A stretch of DNA of 64,000 nucleotides from Labrys sp. WJW (GTDB lineage: Bacteria; Pseudomonadota; Alphaproteobacteria; Rhizobiales; Labraceae): positions 186,001 to 250,000 of the forward strand of contig NZ_LYXZ01000056.1 in assembly GCF_001676615.1 (NCBI RefSeq). Reading direction: 5' to 3'. Shown piece by piece: positions 35,270-45,315 of the stretch. The translations under genes and the position numbers were made by a program. Numbering within the stretch: the first letter of the stretch is position 1; each line of letters begins with the position of its first letter. The notes under the pieces are model-generated. The model worked only from the letters and a program-made list of their open reading frames with translations, did no database searches and had not been told where the DNA came from.

Positions 35270-36337
35270 ATGGCCAATATCGAAGTGAAAGCCGTCCGCA
35301 AGAACTACGGCGCCTTGCCCATCCTCAAGGGCATCGACCTCTCCATCGCCTCGGGCGAATTCGTGGTGCTGGTCGGCCCCTCCGGCTGCGGCAAGTCGAC
35401 CCTGCTGCGTCTCATCGCCGGTCTGGAGGACACCAGCCAGGGGCAGATCCTCATCGATGGCGCCACGGTGAACGACCTGCCGCCTAGGGATCGCGACATC
35501 GCCATGGTGTTCCAGTCCTACGCGCTCTATCCGCATATGAGCGTGCGCGACAATATGAGCTATGCGCTCAAGCTGCGGAAGAAAGCAGCCGATTTCATCT
35601 CGAGCGCAGTGACCAAGGCCGGGGCCAAACTCGGCCTGGAGGCCCTGCAGGACCGCAAGCCGCGGCAATTGTCGGGCGGGCAGCGCCAGCGTGTCGCCAT
35701 GGGACGCGCCATCGTGCGCAATCCCAAGGCCTTCCTGTTCGACGAGCCGCTCTCCAATCTCGATGCCCGCCTGCGCGAGCAGATGCGTTTCGAGATCCGC
35801 AAGCTGCACCGGGATCTCGGTGCGACCTCGGTCTATGTCACGCATGACCAGATCGAGGCGATGACCATGGCCGATCGCATCGTCGCCATGAACGGGGGCG
35901 TGATCCAGCAGGTCGGCGCGCCGCTCGAACTCTATGACGATCCCGCCAACATGTTCGTGGCCGGCTTCATCGGTTCGCCGGCGATGAACTTTCTGGATGC
36001 CCAGGCGCAGCCGGGCGAGGGCGGTACGACCCTGCGCGTCGGGGATACGGTGCTTGCCGTCCTGCCGGGCCAGCGCCTGCCCGAGAAGATCGTCGTCGGC
36101 ATTCGTCCGGAGCGTGCGGCACTCTCGCCGGACGGCAACGTGCCGGCTCGCGTCGATCTGGTCGAGCCGACAGGTCTCGGTACGGTGGCGCATCTGGAGA
36201 TCGGTGGGCAGGGCCTGAAGCTGTTCACCACCGAGCGCCCTGCCTTGACGGCAGGCGAGGTCGTGAGGCTGGCGATCGCTCCCGGCGATCTGCGCCTGTT
36301 CGACCCGGCGAGCGGAGAACGCATCAGACTGGCCTGA
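35270..36337 (+). CDS. CUT1-type ABC importer ATP-binding protein (MsmK/UgpC-like)
   Basis: Cytoplasmic ATPase of 355 residues. Walker A is GPSGCGKST, followed by VFQSYALYPHMSVRDN, signature LSGGQRQR, Walker B AFLFDEPLSNLD and H-loop YVTHDQ. The C-terminal 110 residues are a TOBE/OB regulatory domain as in MalK-type ATPases. It starts 13 bases after the second permease and is the last gene of the operon that began with the GntR regulator at 30017. Confidence 0.92.
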   Translation: MANIEVKAVRKNYGALPILKGIDLSIASGEFVVLVGPSGCGKSTLLRLIAGLEDTSQGQILIDGATVNDLPPRDRDIAMVFQSYALYPHMSVRDNMSYALKLRKKAADFISSAVTKAGAKLGLEALQDRKPRQLSGGQRQRVAMGRAIVRNPKAFLFDEPLSNLDARLREQMRFEIRKLHRDLGATSVYVTHDQIEAMTMADRIVAMNGGVIQQVGAPLELYDDPANMFVAGFIGSPAMNFLDAQAQPGEGGTTLRVGDTVLAVLPGQRLPEKIVVGIRPERAALSPDGNVPARVDLVEPTGLGTVAHLEIGGQGLKLFTTERPALTAGEVVRLAIAPGDLRLFDPASGERIRLA

Positions 36338-36473
36338 TGCGCAGGGTTTTCATCGGACAAGGGCTGGCCAAGCCGGCATCACCCATGACAAAAGAGGGGC
36401 TGAATTCCTTTCAGCTCCGCATGACGCCTTCCCCGGCCGGGGTAGCTGCATGCCTTTTCTTTTGTGAGATTTG

Positions 36474-37703
36474 ATGTCCCGCATTGCAACGACGGGCGAG
36501 GCTACGCATGAGCCCGTGGCCTCCGGCTGGATTACCCTGCTGATTGCGGCGGCCTGTGGCCTCATCGCCGCGAATATCTATTATGCCCAGCCGCTGGTCG
36601 GTCTGATCAGCGTCGATCTCGGCATGTCGCCGGGCGCAGCCGGGCTGATCGTGACGATGACGCAGATCGGCTACGGCGCCGGTCTGCTGTTCCTGGTGCC
36701 CCTCGGCGATCTGATCGAGAATCGCAAGCTCATCCTCTGGGTGATGATGCTGGCCGTCATTGCTCTGGCGGGGGCCATGCTGGCCCGCAGCAGCCTGCAA
36801 TTCCTGGTCTCCGCCTTGCTGATCGGGCTCGGTTCCGTGGCCGTGCAGATCCTCGTACCCTTTGCCGCGCATCTGGCGCCCGAGGCGCGGCGGGGCAGGG
36901 TGGTCGGCAATGTGATGAGCGGGCTGATGGTCGGCATCATGCTGGCCCGCCCGGTATCGAGCCTGATCACCTATTTCAGCTCCTGGCACATGGTGTTCCT
37001 CGTCTCCATCGTTGCCATGCTGGTGCTGGGCGTTGTGCTGGCCCGCGCCTTGCCGAAACGCCAGCCGCCGCCGGCTCCGTCCTACGGCCGGCTTCTGCTC
37101 TCGATGGCGACCTTGATGCGCACCACGCCGATCCTGCGCCGGCGTGCGCTCTATCAGGCCTGCATGTTCGGCGCCTTCAGTGTGTTCTGGACCTGCACCC
37201 CGCTGTTGCTGGCAAGCCCTGCCTTCGGCATGACGCAATCGGGCATCGCGCTGTTCGCGCTGGCCGGAGCGGCAGGCGCAGTGGCGGCTCCCATCGCCGG
37301 ACGGATTGCCGATCGCGGCTGGGTCCGTCCGGCCTCGGCCTTCGCCATGACGCTCGGCGCGGTCAGCTTTCTGCTCACCCATCTGGCCGAGCCAGGATCG
37401 AACCTGTCCCTCGGCCTTTTGGTCACGGCCGCGATCGCGCTCGATTTCGGCGTCTCGGCCAATGTCGTGCTCGGTCAGCGGCTGATCTACAATCTGGGGG
37501 CGGAATATCGCAGCCGTCTCAACGGCGTCTATATGGCGACCTTCTTCGTGGGCGGCGCCCTCGGCTCGGCTCTGGGCGGCTGGGTCTATGCCCATGGCGG
37601 CTGGACGGCAACGTCCTGGCTCGGCTTTGCCCTGCCGGTGCTTGCCTTGCTTTATTTCTCGACGGAAAAGAGGGCTTCAATCAGCCCAGGAGTCAGGATC
37701 TGA
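36474..37703 (+). CDS. MFS transporter (12-helix, sugar-efflux/YNFM-like)
   Basis: Inner-membrane carrier of 409 residues with 12 predicted helices. Seen: AANIYYAQPLVGLISVDLGM in helix 1, motif A FLVPLGDLIENRKL, and the repeated second-half motif GRIADRGWVR. An in-frame TTG lies three bases upstream; ATG 36474 is preferred. An imperfect hairpin (GGGGCTGAA/TTTCAGCTCC) at about 36396-36418 separates it from the ABC operon. The substrate is unknown. Confidence 0.85.
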   Translation: MSRIATTGEATHEPVASGWITLLIAAACGLIAANIYYAQPLVGLISVDLGMSPGAAGLIVTMTQIGYGAGLLFLVPLGDLIENRKLILWVMMLAVIALAGAMLARSSLQFLVSALLIGLGSVAVQILVPFAAHLAPEARRGRVVGNVMSGLMVGIMLARPVSSLITYFSSWHMVFLVSIVAMLVLGVVLARALPKRQPPPAPSYGRLLLSMATLMRTTPILRRRALYQACMFGAFSVFWTCTPLLLASPAFGMTQSGIALFALAGAAGAVAAPIAGRIADRGWVRPASAFAMTLGAVSFLLTHLAEPGSNLSLGLLVTAAIALDFGVSANVVLGQRLIYNLGAEYRSRLNGVYMATFFVGGALGSALGGWVYAHGGWTATSWLGFALPVLALLYFSTEKRASISPGVRI

Positions 37704-37704
37704 C

Positions 37705-38055
37705 ATGAGTGTGACGATCTACGGCATCAAGACCTGCGATACCATGAAGAAGGCGCGGACCTGGCTCGAGACCCATGGCAAGGCCTATGCCTTTCACGAT
37801 TATCGGGTCGAAGGCATCGATCGCGCGCATCTGGATGCCTGGGCGGACAAGGTCGGCTGGGAAGTCCTGCTGAACAAGACCAGCACGACCTTCCGGGCCT
37901 TGTCCGAAGGCGACAAGCAGGGCATCGACCGAGCCAAGGCAATCGACTTGATGCTGGCCGAGCCGACCATGATCAAGCGGCCCGTCCTCGATCTCGGCAA
38001 TGGCAAGCTGCTTGTCGGCTTCAAGCCGGATCGCTATGCCGCCGCGATGGCTTGA
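37705..38055 (+). CDS. ArsC-family protein (YffB/Spx-like)
   Basis: Small thioredoxin-fold protein of 116 residues in the arsenate reductase/Spx superfamily. It begins MSVTIYGIKTCDTMKKARTW, with a single cysteine in the CxxxxK pattern instead of the CxxC of thioredoxins, and has IKRPVLDLGNGKLLVGF, the conserved cis-proline and C-terminal strand. Such YffB-like proteins are poorly characterised and usually not true arsenate reductases. The start at 37705 follows AGGATCTGAC. It begins one base after the MFS stop and is probably co-transcribed with it. Confidence 0.88.
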   Translation: MSVTIYGIKTCDTMKKARTWLETHGKAYAFHDYRVEGIDRAHLDAWADKVGWEVLLNKTSTTFRALSEGDKQGIDRAKAIDLMLAEPTMIKRPVLDLGNGKLLVGFKPDRYAAAMA

Positions 38056-38104
38056 TGGGGACAGGGCGGGCCGTGTGCTAACCTGACGGACAAGAGCACT
38101 TATG

Positions 38105-38186
38105 TTGGTGTGCTGATCTTCAGATCGGCATTCTGGGTAGCGATATGTCTGTCGAAAAGATGCCGATCTGGAGATCGGCACACCAA
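38105..38186. repeat. Nested-palindrome inverted repeat, type 1
   Basis: Two 26-bp arms (38105-38130 and 38161-38186) pair over 24 positions; the two differences are G-U compatible in RNA. Each arm is itself a near-palindrome around CTGATCTTCAGATCGGC or GCCGATCTGGAGATCGGC. The 30-base loop lies between. It separates the convergent Spx-like and DUF1428 genes. Confidence 0.85.
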
Positions 38187-38237
38187 TTCTGATGACTTGG
38201 ATTGACCCCTATGAACAAGCGGCGATGAGGATCTGGC

Positions 38238-38591
38238 CTACATCTCGATCAGGCTGGTGAACCCGCCAAAGATCATGCGCTTGCCGTCGAAGGGCGCGTT
38301 CGCCATGCTGCCCTCCAGCCGGGGATCGGCCATCACCTTGGCCATGACGGCATCGCGCTCCTCGCGCGAGCGGTAGGTCACCCAGGAGAAGATGACGATT
38401 TCGTCCTCCTTGGCCTGAACGGCGCGCGGAAAGGACGTGACTTCACCATAGGGGACATCGTCGGCGACGTATTCGACATAGCTGAGTGCGCCATGTTCCA
38501 TCCACACCTGGCCGCCGAGACGAGCCATTTCCTCGTAGGCCTTGAGGTTTTGCTTGGGCACGGCGACAACGAAACCGTCGACATAGGTCAT
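38238..38591 (-). CDS. DUF1428 family protein (YbaA-like)
   Basis: Small cytosolic protein of 117 residues, DUF1428: MTYVDGFVVAVPKQNLKAYE at the start, GEVTSFPRAVQAKEDEIVIFSWV in the middle, and GKRMIFGGFTSLIEM at the end. The family has a ferredoxin-like (dimeric alpha-beta barrel) fold and no established function. The ribosome site AGGAGGAAGCTGAA is strong. It lies about 100 bp after the deformylase-like gene on the same strand. Confidence 0.9.
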   Translation of the reverse strand: MTYVDGFVVAVPKQNLKAYEEMARLGGQVWMEHGALSYVEYVADDVPYGEVTSFPRAVQAKEDEIVIFSWVTYRSREERDAVMAKVMADPRLEGSMANAPFDGKRMIFGGFTSLIEM

Positions 38592-38687
38592 TTCAGCTTC
38601 CTCCTGCTTCGATCTCCCAAGGACGTTCGATACCCGGACAAGCCGACAGCCCCGGCAAGATTTTGTGAGCTGCGGGGCCGGCCGGCA

Positions 38688-39179
38688 TCAGGATCGCTTT
38701 TGAAAACGCTTGATGACCCGCTCGCGTTTCAGGCGCGACAAGCACTGTATCCAGAAGATGCCGTCGAGCTGGTCGATCTCGTGCTGCAAGCAGACGGCGA
38801 GGAGGCCATCGGCTTCTTCCGTTTCCTGCGTTCCTTCGAGTGTCTGGAAGGTCACGCGCACGCGCGCCGGGCGTTCGACCGTCTCGGTCACTCCAGGCAT
38901 GGAGACGCTGCCTTCGACGTGCTCTCGCTTATCCTGCGAAGACCAGACGATGGCTGGATTGACATAGACTCGCACCCTGTTCTCGCCGGGCAATTCGAGC
39001 ACCGTAAGGCGCTTGGCGATGCCCAGATGCGGGGCGGTGATGCCGATGCCGGGCGCGGCCCGCATGGTGTCGAGCAGATCCTGGGCAAGAACTGCCAGAT
39101 CGGCGTCGAAAGCGGTGACCGGGGCTGCGGGAAGGCGCAAGCGCGGATCGGGAAAGCGCAGAATCGGTTGGGCAGGCAT
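38688..39179 (-). CDS. Peptide deformylase-like protein with altered metal-site residues
   Basis: A 163-residue protein clearly in the Fe/Zn peptide deformylase family by length and the three motif positions, but each motif is changed. Motif 1 GxGxAAxQ reads GIGITAPH at 44-51 (Gln to His). Motif 2 EGCLS reads EGSVS at 89-93, so the metal-ligand Cys is Ser91. Motif 3 HExDH reads HEIDQ at 133-137, so the second His ligand is Gln137. One of three ligands (His133) and the catalytic Glu134 remain. Normal deformylation of nascent chains is therefore doubtful. It follows the copper regulator gene by 31 bp on the same strand. Similar degenerate members occur in Rhizobiales. Confidence 0.85.
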   Translation of the reverse strand: MPAQPILRFPDPRLRLPAAPVTAFDADLAVLAQDLLDTMRAAPGIGITAPHLGIAKRLTVLELPGENRVRVYVNPAIVWSSQDKREHVEGSVSMPGVTETVERPARVRVTFQTLEGTQETEEADGLLAVCLQHEIDQLDGIFWIQCLSRLKRERVIKRFQKRS

Positions 39180-39210
39180 CGTGGGAAGCTAGCTTATCTC
39201 GTCAGCATCA

Positions 39211-39645
39211 TCACGCTTGGCGGCGTTTGGGCTTGGGCTTGGGGGGCGCGGCCTCCTCGCCATGGGAGAGATCCTCCAGGATCGGGCAATTGGGCCGGTT
39301 GTCGCCGTGGCAATTATGGACGAGGTGACGCAGAGTCTTCGCCATCCCCTCGATCTCGCGCGCCTTGCGTTCGAGCTCGGTGATGTGAGCCGCCGCTATG
39401 CTCTTGACGTCGGCGCTGGCCCGGCTGCGGTCACTCCACAAGGCAAGCAGGGTTTCCATCTGCTCGACGGAAAAGCCGAGGTCGCGGCTGCGCCGGATGA
39501 AGCGCAGCGTGTGGATGTCGCTGTCGGCATAGACGCGATAGCCCGCTTCGGTGCGGGCTGCGCTTGGCATCAATCCGATGGATTCGTAGTAGCGGATCAT
39601 CTTGGCTGAAACGCCGGAAGCGGAGGATGCCTCACCGATGTTCAT
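39211..39645 (-). CDS. cueR: Copper-responsive MerR-family regulator
   Basis: Cytosolic Cu(I)-sensing activator of 144 residues, also called HmrR in rhizobia. N-terminal MerR winged helix MNIGEASSASGVSAKMIRYY and the RTEAGYRVYADSD wing. The metal-binding cysteines are Cys112 and Cys120 in NCHGDNRPNCPIL, the same numbering as E. coli CueR. A Lys/Pro-rich tail (PPKPKPKRRQA) ends the protein. The start at 39645 is used; the frame opens at 39687. It follows copA on the same strand, and its operator lies before copA at 42087-42107. Confidence 0.93.
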   Translation of the reverse strand: MNIGEASSASGVSAKMIRYYESIGLMPSAARTEAGYRVYADSDIHTLRFIRRSRDLGFSVEQMETLLALWSDRSRASADVKSIAAAHITELERKAREIEGMAKTLRHLVHNCHGDNRPNCPILEDLSHGEEAAPPKPKPKRRQA

Positions 39646-39680
39646 GACGGTTTTTCCTGTTTTTCCTTGCTGAGAAAGCT

Positions 39681-39706
39681 TCATCACGATTCTCGAATCG
39701 TGATGA
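39681..39706 (-). repeat. Perfect palindromic hairpin between copA and cueR
   Basis: CATCACGATT and AATCGTGATG are exact reverse complements, extending by one more base pair on each side and inside, around a 2-base centre. No T-run follows on the minus strand, so it is more likely an attenuator, mRNA processing site or protein-binding palindrome than a terminator. Confidence 0.6.
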
Positions 39707-39729
39707 GGTTTCTTCGATATTCCATTGAA

Positions 39730-42048
<2,319 letters not shown>

Positions 42049-42079
42049 GGGGCAATCCCTTTCCAGGTCATTGCCTAGA

Positions 42080-42110
42080 TAGGTAAACCTTCCAGTCATT
42101 GGAAGGTCAA
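42080..42110 (-). promoter_or_regulatory. CueR/HmrR-type promoter of copA
   Basis: On the minus strand TTGACC (-35, 42110-42105), a 19-base spacer and TACCTA (-10, 42085-42080). The over-long spacer contains the palindrome ACCTTCC-N7-GGAAGGT (42087-42107), the standard binding site of Cu(I)-responsive MerR proteins, which untwist the DNA to activate. Confidence 0.9.
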
Positions 42111-42119
42111 GGGGGCTTT

Positions 42120-42196
42120 GGAGCGCAGACTTCCAGTCCGCTCTTCTCTTTCTGTCAGCGTGGTGTTTCAAAGAGCGGACTGGAAGTCCGCGCTCC
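42120..42196. repeat. Nested-palindrome inverted repeat, type 2
   Basis: Two 26-bp arms (42120-42145 and 42171-42196) match at 25 of 26 positions. Each arm carries an inner palindrome of the form GACTTCCAGTC / GACTGGAAGTC. The loop is 25 bases. Same arm length and hairpin-within-hairpin layout as the element at 38105-38186 but different sequence. Confidence 0.85.
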
Positions 42197-42204
42197 CAGC
42201 CTCC

Positions 42205-42903
42205 TCACACCGGTGCCGCTACGTCCTCAGCATTGTTGGCCGGACTGTTGACGCGCGACGAAATCGGCCAGATCTCCATCAGCTCGGGCAGAAAGGGCAC
42301 CATCAGGTCGAAGGGATCGGGCTCGATGTTGTCGAGCCAGCGCCGATGGTTCTCCGGGGCGAGGATCACCGGCATGCGGTCATGGATCGTCGCCATCAGT
42401 GCATTGGCCGGGCAGGTGACGATGGCGAAGCTGCGCGTGATCTCGCCGGAGGCCTTGTCGACCCAGCTTTCCCAGACACCGGCGACGGCGAAGGGACGGT
42501 GATCCTTCATGGCAATGGCATAGGGCTGCTTCGCCCCTTTCACCGGCTTGCCGTCCGCCTCGAGGATCTTCATCCATTCGAAGAAGAGATCGATCGGGAC
42601 GAGGCAGCGCCGGGCCTTGTAGGCATCGCGGAAGGAAGGCTTGGTCTGGATGCCTTCGCAACGGGCGTTGATGGGCTTGGGCCAATCGCCCGGGTCCTTC
42701 ACCCAGTTGGGAATGAGCCCCCATTGCAGGAGGTCGTGGACATAGGCGGCAGACCGAGGCTGACGGCGGATCACCCAGAAGTGCTGGGCCGGCGCCCCGT
42801 TGAAATGGGCTTCCCAGGCACGGGCGACCTCTTCCGGCGTGGCCCCCGGTTCCGTCTGAAGGCCCGGCAGGTCCGGGCTGCGCTGCATGATCCGTCCACA
42901 CAT
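42205..42903 (-). CDS. SOS-response-associated peptidase, SRAP (YedK/HMCES) family
   Basis: Protein of 232 residues that forms a covalent thiazolidine link to abasic sites in single-stranded DNA and shields them. The catalytic Cys2 sits in the N-terminal MCGR; the other active-site residues are the Asn in INARCEG, the Glu in VPIDLFFEW and the His in TIHDRMPVIL. The Met must be removed to expose Cys2, so the exact start matters; I use ATG 42903, not the longer frame to 43005. It follows the helicase gene by 31 bp on the same strand, and the pair shares an SOS box. Confidence 0.92.
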   Translation of the reverse strand: MCGRIMQRSPDLPGLQTEPGATPEEVARAWEAHFNGAPAQHFWVIRRQPRSAAYVHDLLQWGLIPNWVKDPGDWPKPINARCEGIQTKPSFRDAYKARRCLVPIDLFFEWMKILEADGKPVKGAKQPYAIAMKDHRPFAVAGVWESWVDKASGEITRSFAIVTCPANALMATIHDRMPVILAPENHRRWLDNIEPDPFDLMVPFLPELMEIWPISSRVNSPANNAEDVAAPV

Positions 42904-42934
42904 GGCCGGACCATGGCACGCCCACCTGCAGGTC

Positions 42935-45022
42935 TCAACGCCACATGCCGCGCATGCGGTCGCGCAGGTCGATCGAGCTGTGGATGCCGCTTTGTTGCCG
43001 GGCATCGGAGGCTGCCACCCTCGGCCACATCACCTGCTGGAAGCGGTCGAGGATCGCAGACGGGATGAAGCGGGTGCGGTTGGCATAGACATGCCGGTCG
43101 CCCTGGGAATGCTGGCCATGGGTGAAGAAGCGCTGCGGCATCACGAGGTGCAGGCTGTCGCGCGCGCGGGTCATCGCGACATAGAGCAGTCGGCGTTCCT
43201 CCTCCAGGTCGTTCTTGGTGCCGGCGGCAAGATCCGCCGGCAGGCAGCCATCCACCGTGTTGAGCACGAACACCGCTTTCCATTCCTGCCCCTTGGCCGA
43301 ATGGATGGTGGAGAGGATGAGATAATCCTCGTCCCGCAAGGGAGGGCCCGCTTCGTCGCTAGTGGCGCTGGGCGGATCGAGCGTCAGCTCGGTGAGGAAG
43401 CGCTCGCGGGACTCGTAGCCCGCGGCGATCTGTTCGAGCTGGAGAAGATCGGCACGGCGCGCTGCGGCATCCTCATGCATGCGCTCGAGATGGGGCTCGT
43501 ACCAGCGGCGAACGCGCTCGATCTCCCCGGGCCAGTCGCTCAGTCCCTTGTGCAGGCTGGCGGCCAGATCGATGAAATCCGGCCAGTCCGCACCGGCGCG
43601 GGGCGGGGCGGGCAAGGCGGCGATATCGTCGACGCCGACGGCATCGAGGACATTGGCGGCGGAGGTAGGACCGACGCCCGGCAGCAGTTGCAGGACGCGG
43701 AAACCGGCAACGCGATCGCGCGGATTCTGCGCCCAGCGCAACAGGGCCAGCATGTCCTTGACGTGGGAGGCATCGAGGAATTTCAGCCCGCCGAACTTCA
43801 CGAAGGGAATGTTGCGGCGGGTCAGTTCGACCTCGAGCGGGCCGGAGTGGTGGGAGGCGCGAAACAGCACGGCCTGCTGCTTGAACGTCATGCCGCTTTC
43901 GCGGTTCTCCAGGATCTGTCCGGCCACGAAATCGGCCTGTCCGGCCTCGTCCCTCACGGTGACGAGCTGGGGACGTTCGGTCGATTGCCGCTCCGTCCAT
44001 AAATTCTTGGTGAAGCGCTCGCTGGCAAGGGCGATCACGGCATTGGCCGCCGCCAGGATGGGCTGGGTCGAACGGTAGTTGCGGTCGAGCGTGATGATCT
44101 CGGCCGCCGGCGAGAACTGTGCCGGAAAGTCGAGGATGTTGCGCACGGTGGCGGCACGGAAGGAATAGATCGACTGAGCGTCGTCGCCGACCACCGTGAC
44201 GCCACGTCCGTCCGGCTTGAGCGCCTTGAGGATCGAGGATTGCAGGCGGTTGGTGTCCTGGTATTCATCGACCAGGACATGGTCGAAACGCACCGAAATA
44301 TCGGCGGCGATCATCGGCTCGGCCACCATGTGCGACCACCACAGCAGCAGGTCGTCATAGTCGAGCACATTGTTGGCGAGCTTGGCCTCGACATAGGCAG
44401 CAAACAGGCTGCGGAGTTCCGCCGCCCAGGCCAGGCACCAGGGAAAGGCCTCTTTCAGCACATTTTCGAGTTCGTCCTGCGCGTTGACCACCCGCGAATA
44501 GATGGCGAGGCACGTGCCCTTGCTCGGGAAGCGGTTCTCCGTCTTGGAGAATCCGAGCTCGTGGCGCACCAGATTGATCAGGTCGGCAGAATCCTCCCGG
44601 TCGTGAATGGTGAAGGAGGGATCGAGGCCGATCTGGTAGGCATATTCACGCAGGAGGCGGGCGCCGACGGCGTGGAACGTGCCGGCCCAAGTCAGCCCTT
44701 CGCTCAGTGTCGCCCCTTTCGCTCCCATGACCTTGGCAGTGATCCGCTCGACCCGCCTAATCATCTCAGAGGAAGCTCGACGCGAGAAGGTCAGGAGGAG
44801 AATGCGCCTGGGATCAGCGCCTTCGGCAATGAGATGGGCAACCCGGTGGGCCAGCGTGTTGGTCTTGCCCGATCCGGCACCGGCAATGATCAGCAGGGGA
44901 CCGGCCGGCTGGCCGGAACCATGTTCGACCGCGCGGCGCTGGTTCTCGTTCAGCCCGGCGAGAAGATCGGCGGGCGATTGAACCAGCTCCTCGGGCACAA
45001 GAAGGGCTGCCTGCGCATTCAT
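42935..45022 (-). CDS. UvrD/PcrA-like superfamily 1 DNA helicase
   Basis: ATP-dependent 3'-5' DNA helicase of 695 residues. Motifs in order: Walker A IIAGAGSGKT near 45-54, FSRRASSEM (Ia), DEYQDTN (II), VVGDDAQSIYSFRAA (III), LDRNYRST (IV), STIHSAKGQEW (V) and VAMTRARD (VI). It is shorter at the C-terminus than E. coli UvrD (720) and lacks an obvious Tudor-like tail. The ATG at 45022 (MNAQAALLVPEEL) is used; an open frame to 45523 continues across the divergent promoter. A perfect SOS box lies about 80 bp upstream and the SRAP gene follows. Confidence 0.93.
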   Translation of the reverse strand: MNAQAALLVPEELVQSPADLLAGLNENQRRAVEHGSGQPAGPLLIIAGAGSGKTNTLAHRVAHLIAEGADPRRILLLTFSRRASSEMIRRVERITAKVMGAKGATLSEGLTWAGTFHAVGARLLREYAYQIGLDPSFTIHDREDSADLINLVRHELGFSKTENRFPSKGTCLAIYSRVVNAQDELENVLKEAFPWCLAWAAELRSLFAAYVEAKLANNVLDYDDLLLWWSHMVAEPMIAADISVRFDHVLVDEYQDTNRLQSSILKALKPDGRGVTVVGDDAQSIYSFRAATVRNILDFPAQFSPAAEIITLDRNYRSTQPILAAANAVIALASERFTKNLWTERQSTERPQLVTVRDEAGQADFVAGQILENRESGMTFKQQAVLFRASHHSGPLEVELTRRNIPFVKFGGLKFLDASHVKDMLALLRWAQNPRDRVAGFRVLQLLPGVGPTSAANVLDAVGVDDIAALPAPPRAGADWPDFIDLAASLHKGLSDWPGEIERVRRWYEPHLERMHEDAAARRADLLQLEQIAAGYESRERFLTELTLDPPSATSDEAGPPLRDEDYLILSTIHSAKGQEWKAVFVLNTVDGCLPADLAAGTKNDLEEERRLLYVAMTRARDSLHLVMPQRFFTHGQHSQGDRHVYANRTRFIPSAILDRFQQVMWPRVAASDARQQSGIHSSIDLRDRMRGMWR

Positions 45023-45076
45023 GCCTTGCTCTCGCGTGGTGAGAAACGAATCCGCCCAGCGATTCGGCGGACGAGC

Positions 45077-45116
45077 TTTATAAAAGGTAGAAGGCACATA
45101 TGAACAAAAATGGAAC
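45077..45116 (-). promoter_or_regulatory. SOS box and promoter of the helicase-SRAP operon
   Basis: On the minus strand GTTCCATTTTTGTTC (45116-45102) is a perfect GTTC-N7-GTTC, the alphaproteobacterial LexA site. Its second half overlaps a -35 TTGTTC, and a TATAAA -10 lies at 45082-45077 after a 19-base spacer (18 if TTATAA). LexA binding here would block transcription until DNA damage. Confidence 0.75.
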
Positions 45117-45315
45117 GGATTCGCGAATGATCCGTTCACCGGCAACGGCCTACCGCCATGCTTCCGCTGGTGGAAGAATTCGACCGGGGCGATGTGAATG
45201 TGTTCCCTGGGCGCTTGCTCCGGATCCACCGTCACGCCATGTTCGCGGATATGAAGCGGGGCTGATTGGCGGTTTGGTGCGGGAACGGAGTCGAAAAAAT
45301 CTGACGGGAAGAACC

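Noticed and set aside
36396..36418. Hairpin after the sugar ABC ATPase as a terminator
   Set aside because: The stem has a mismatch and no T-run, so I did not list it as a terminator.
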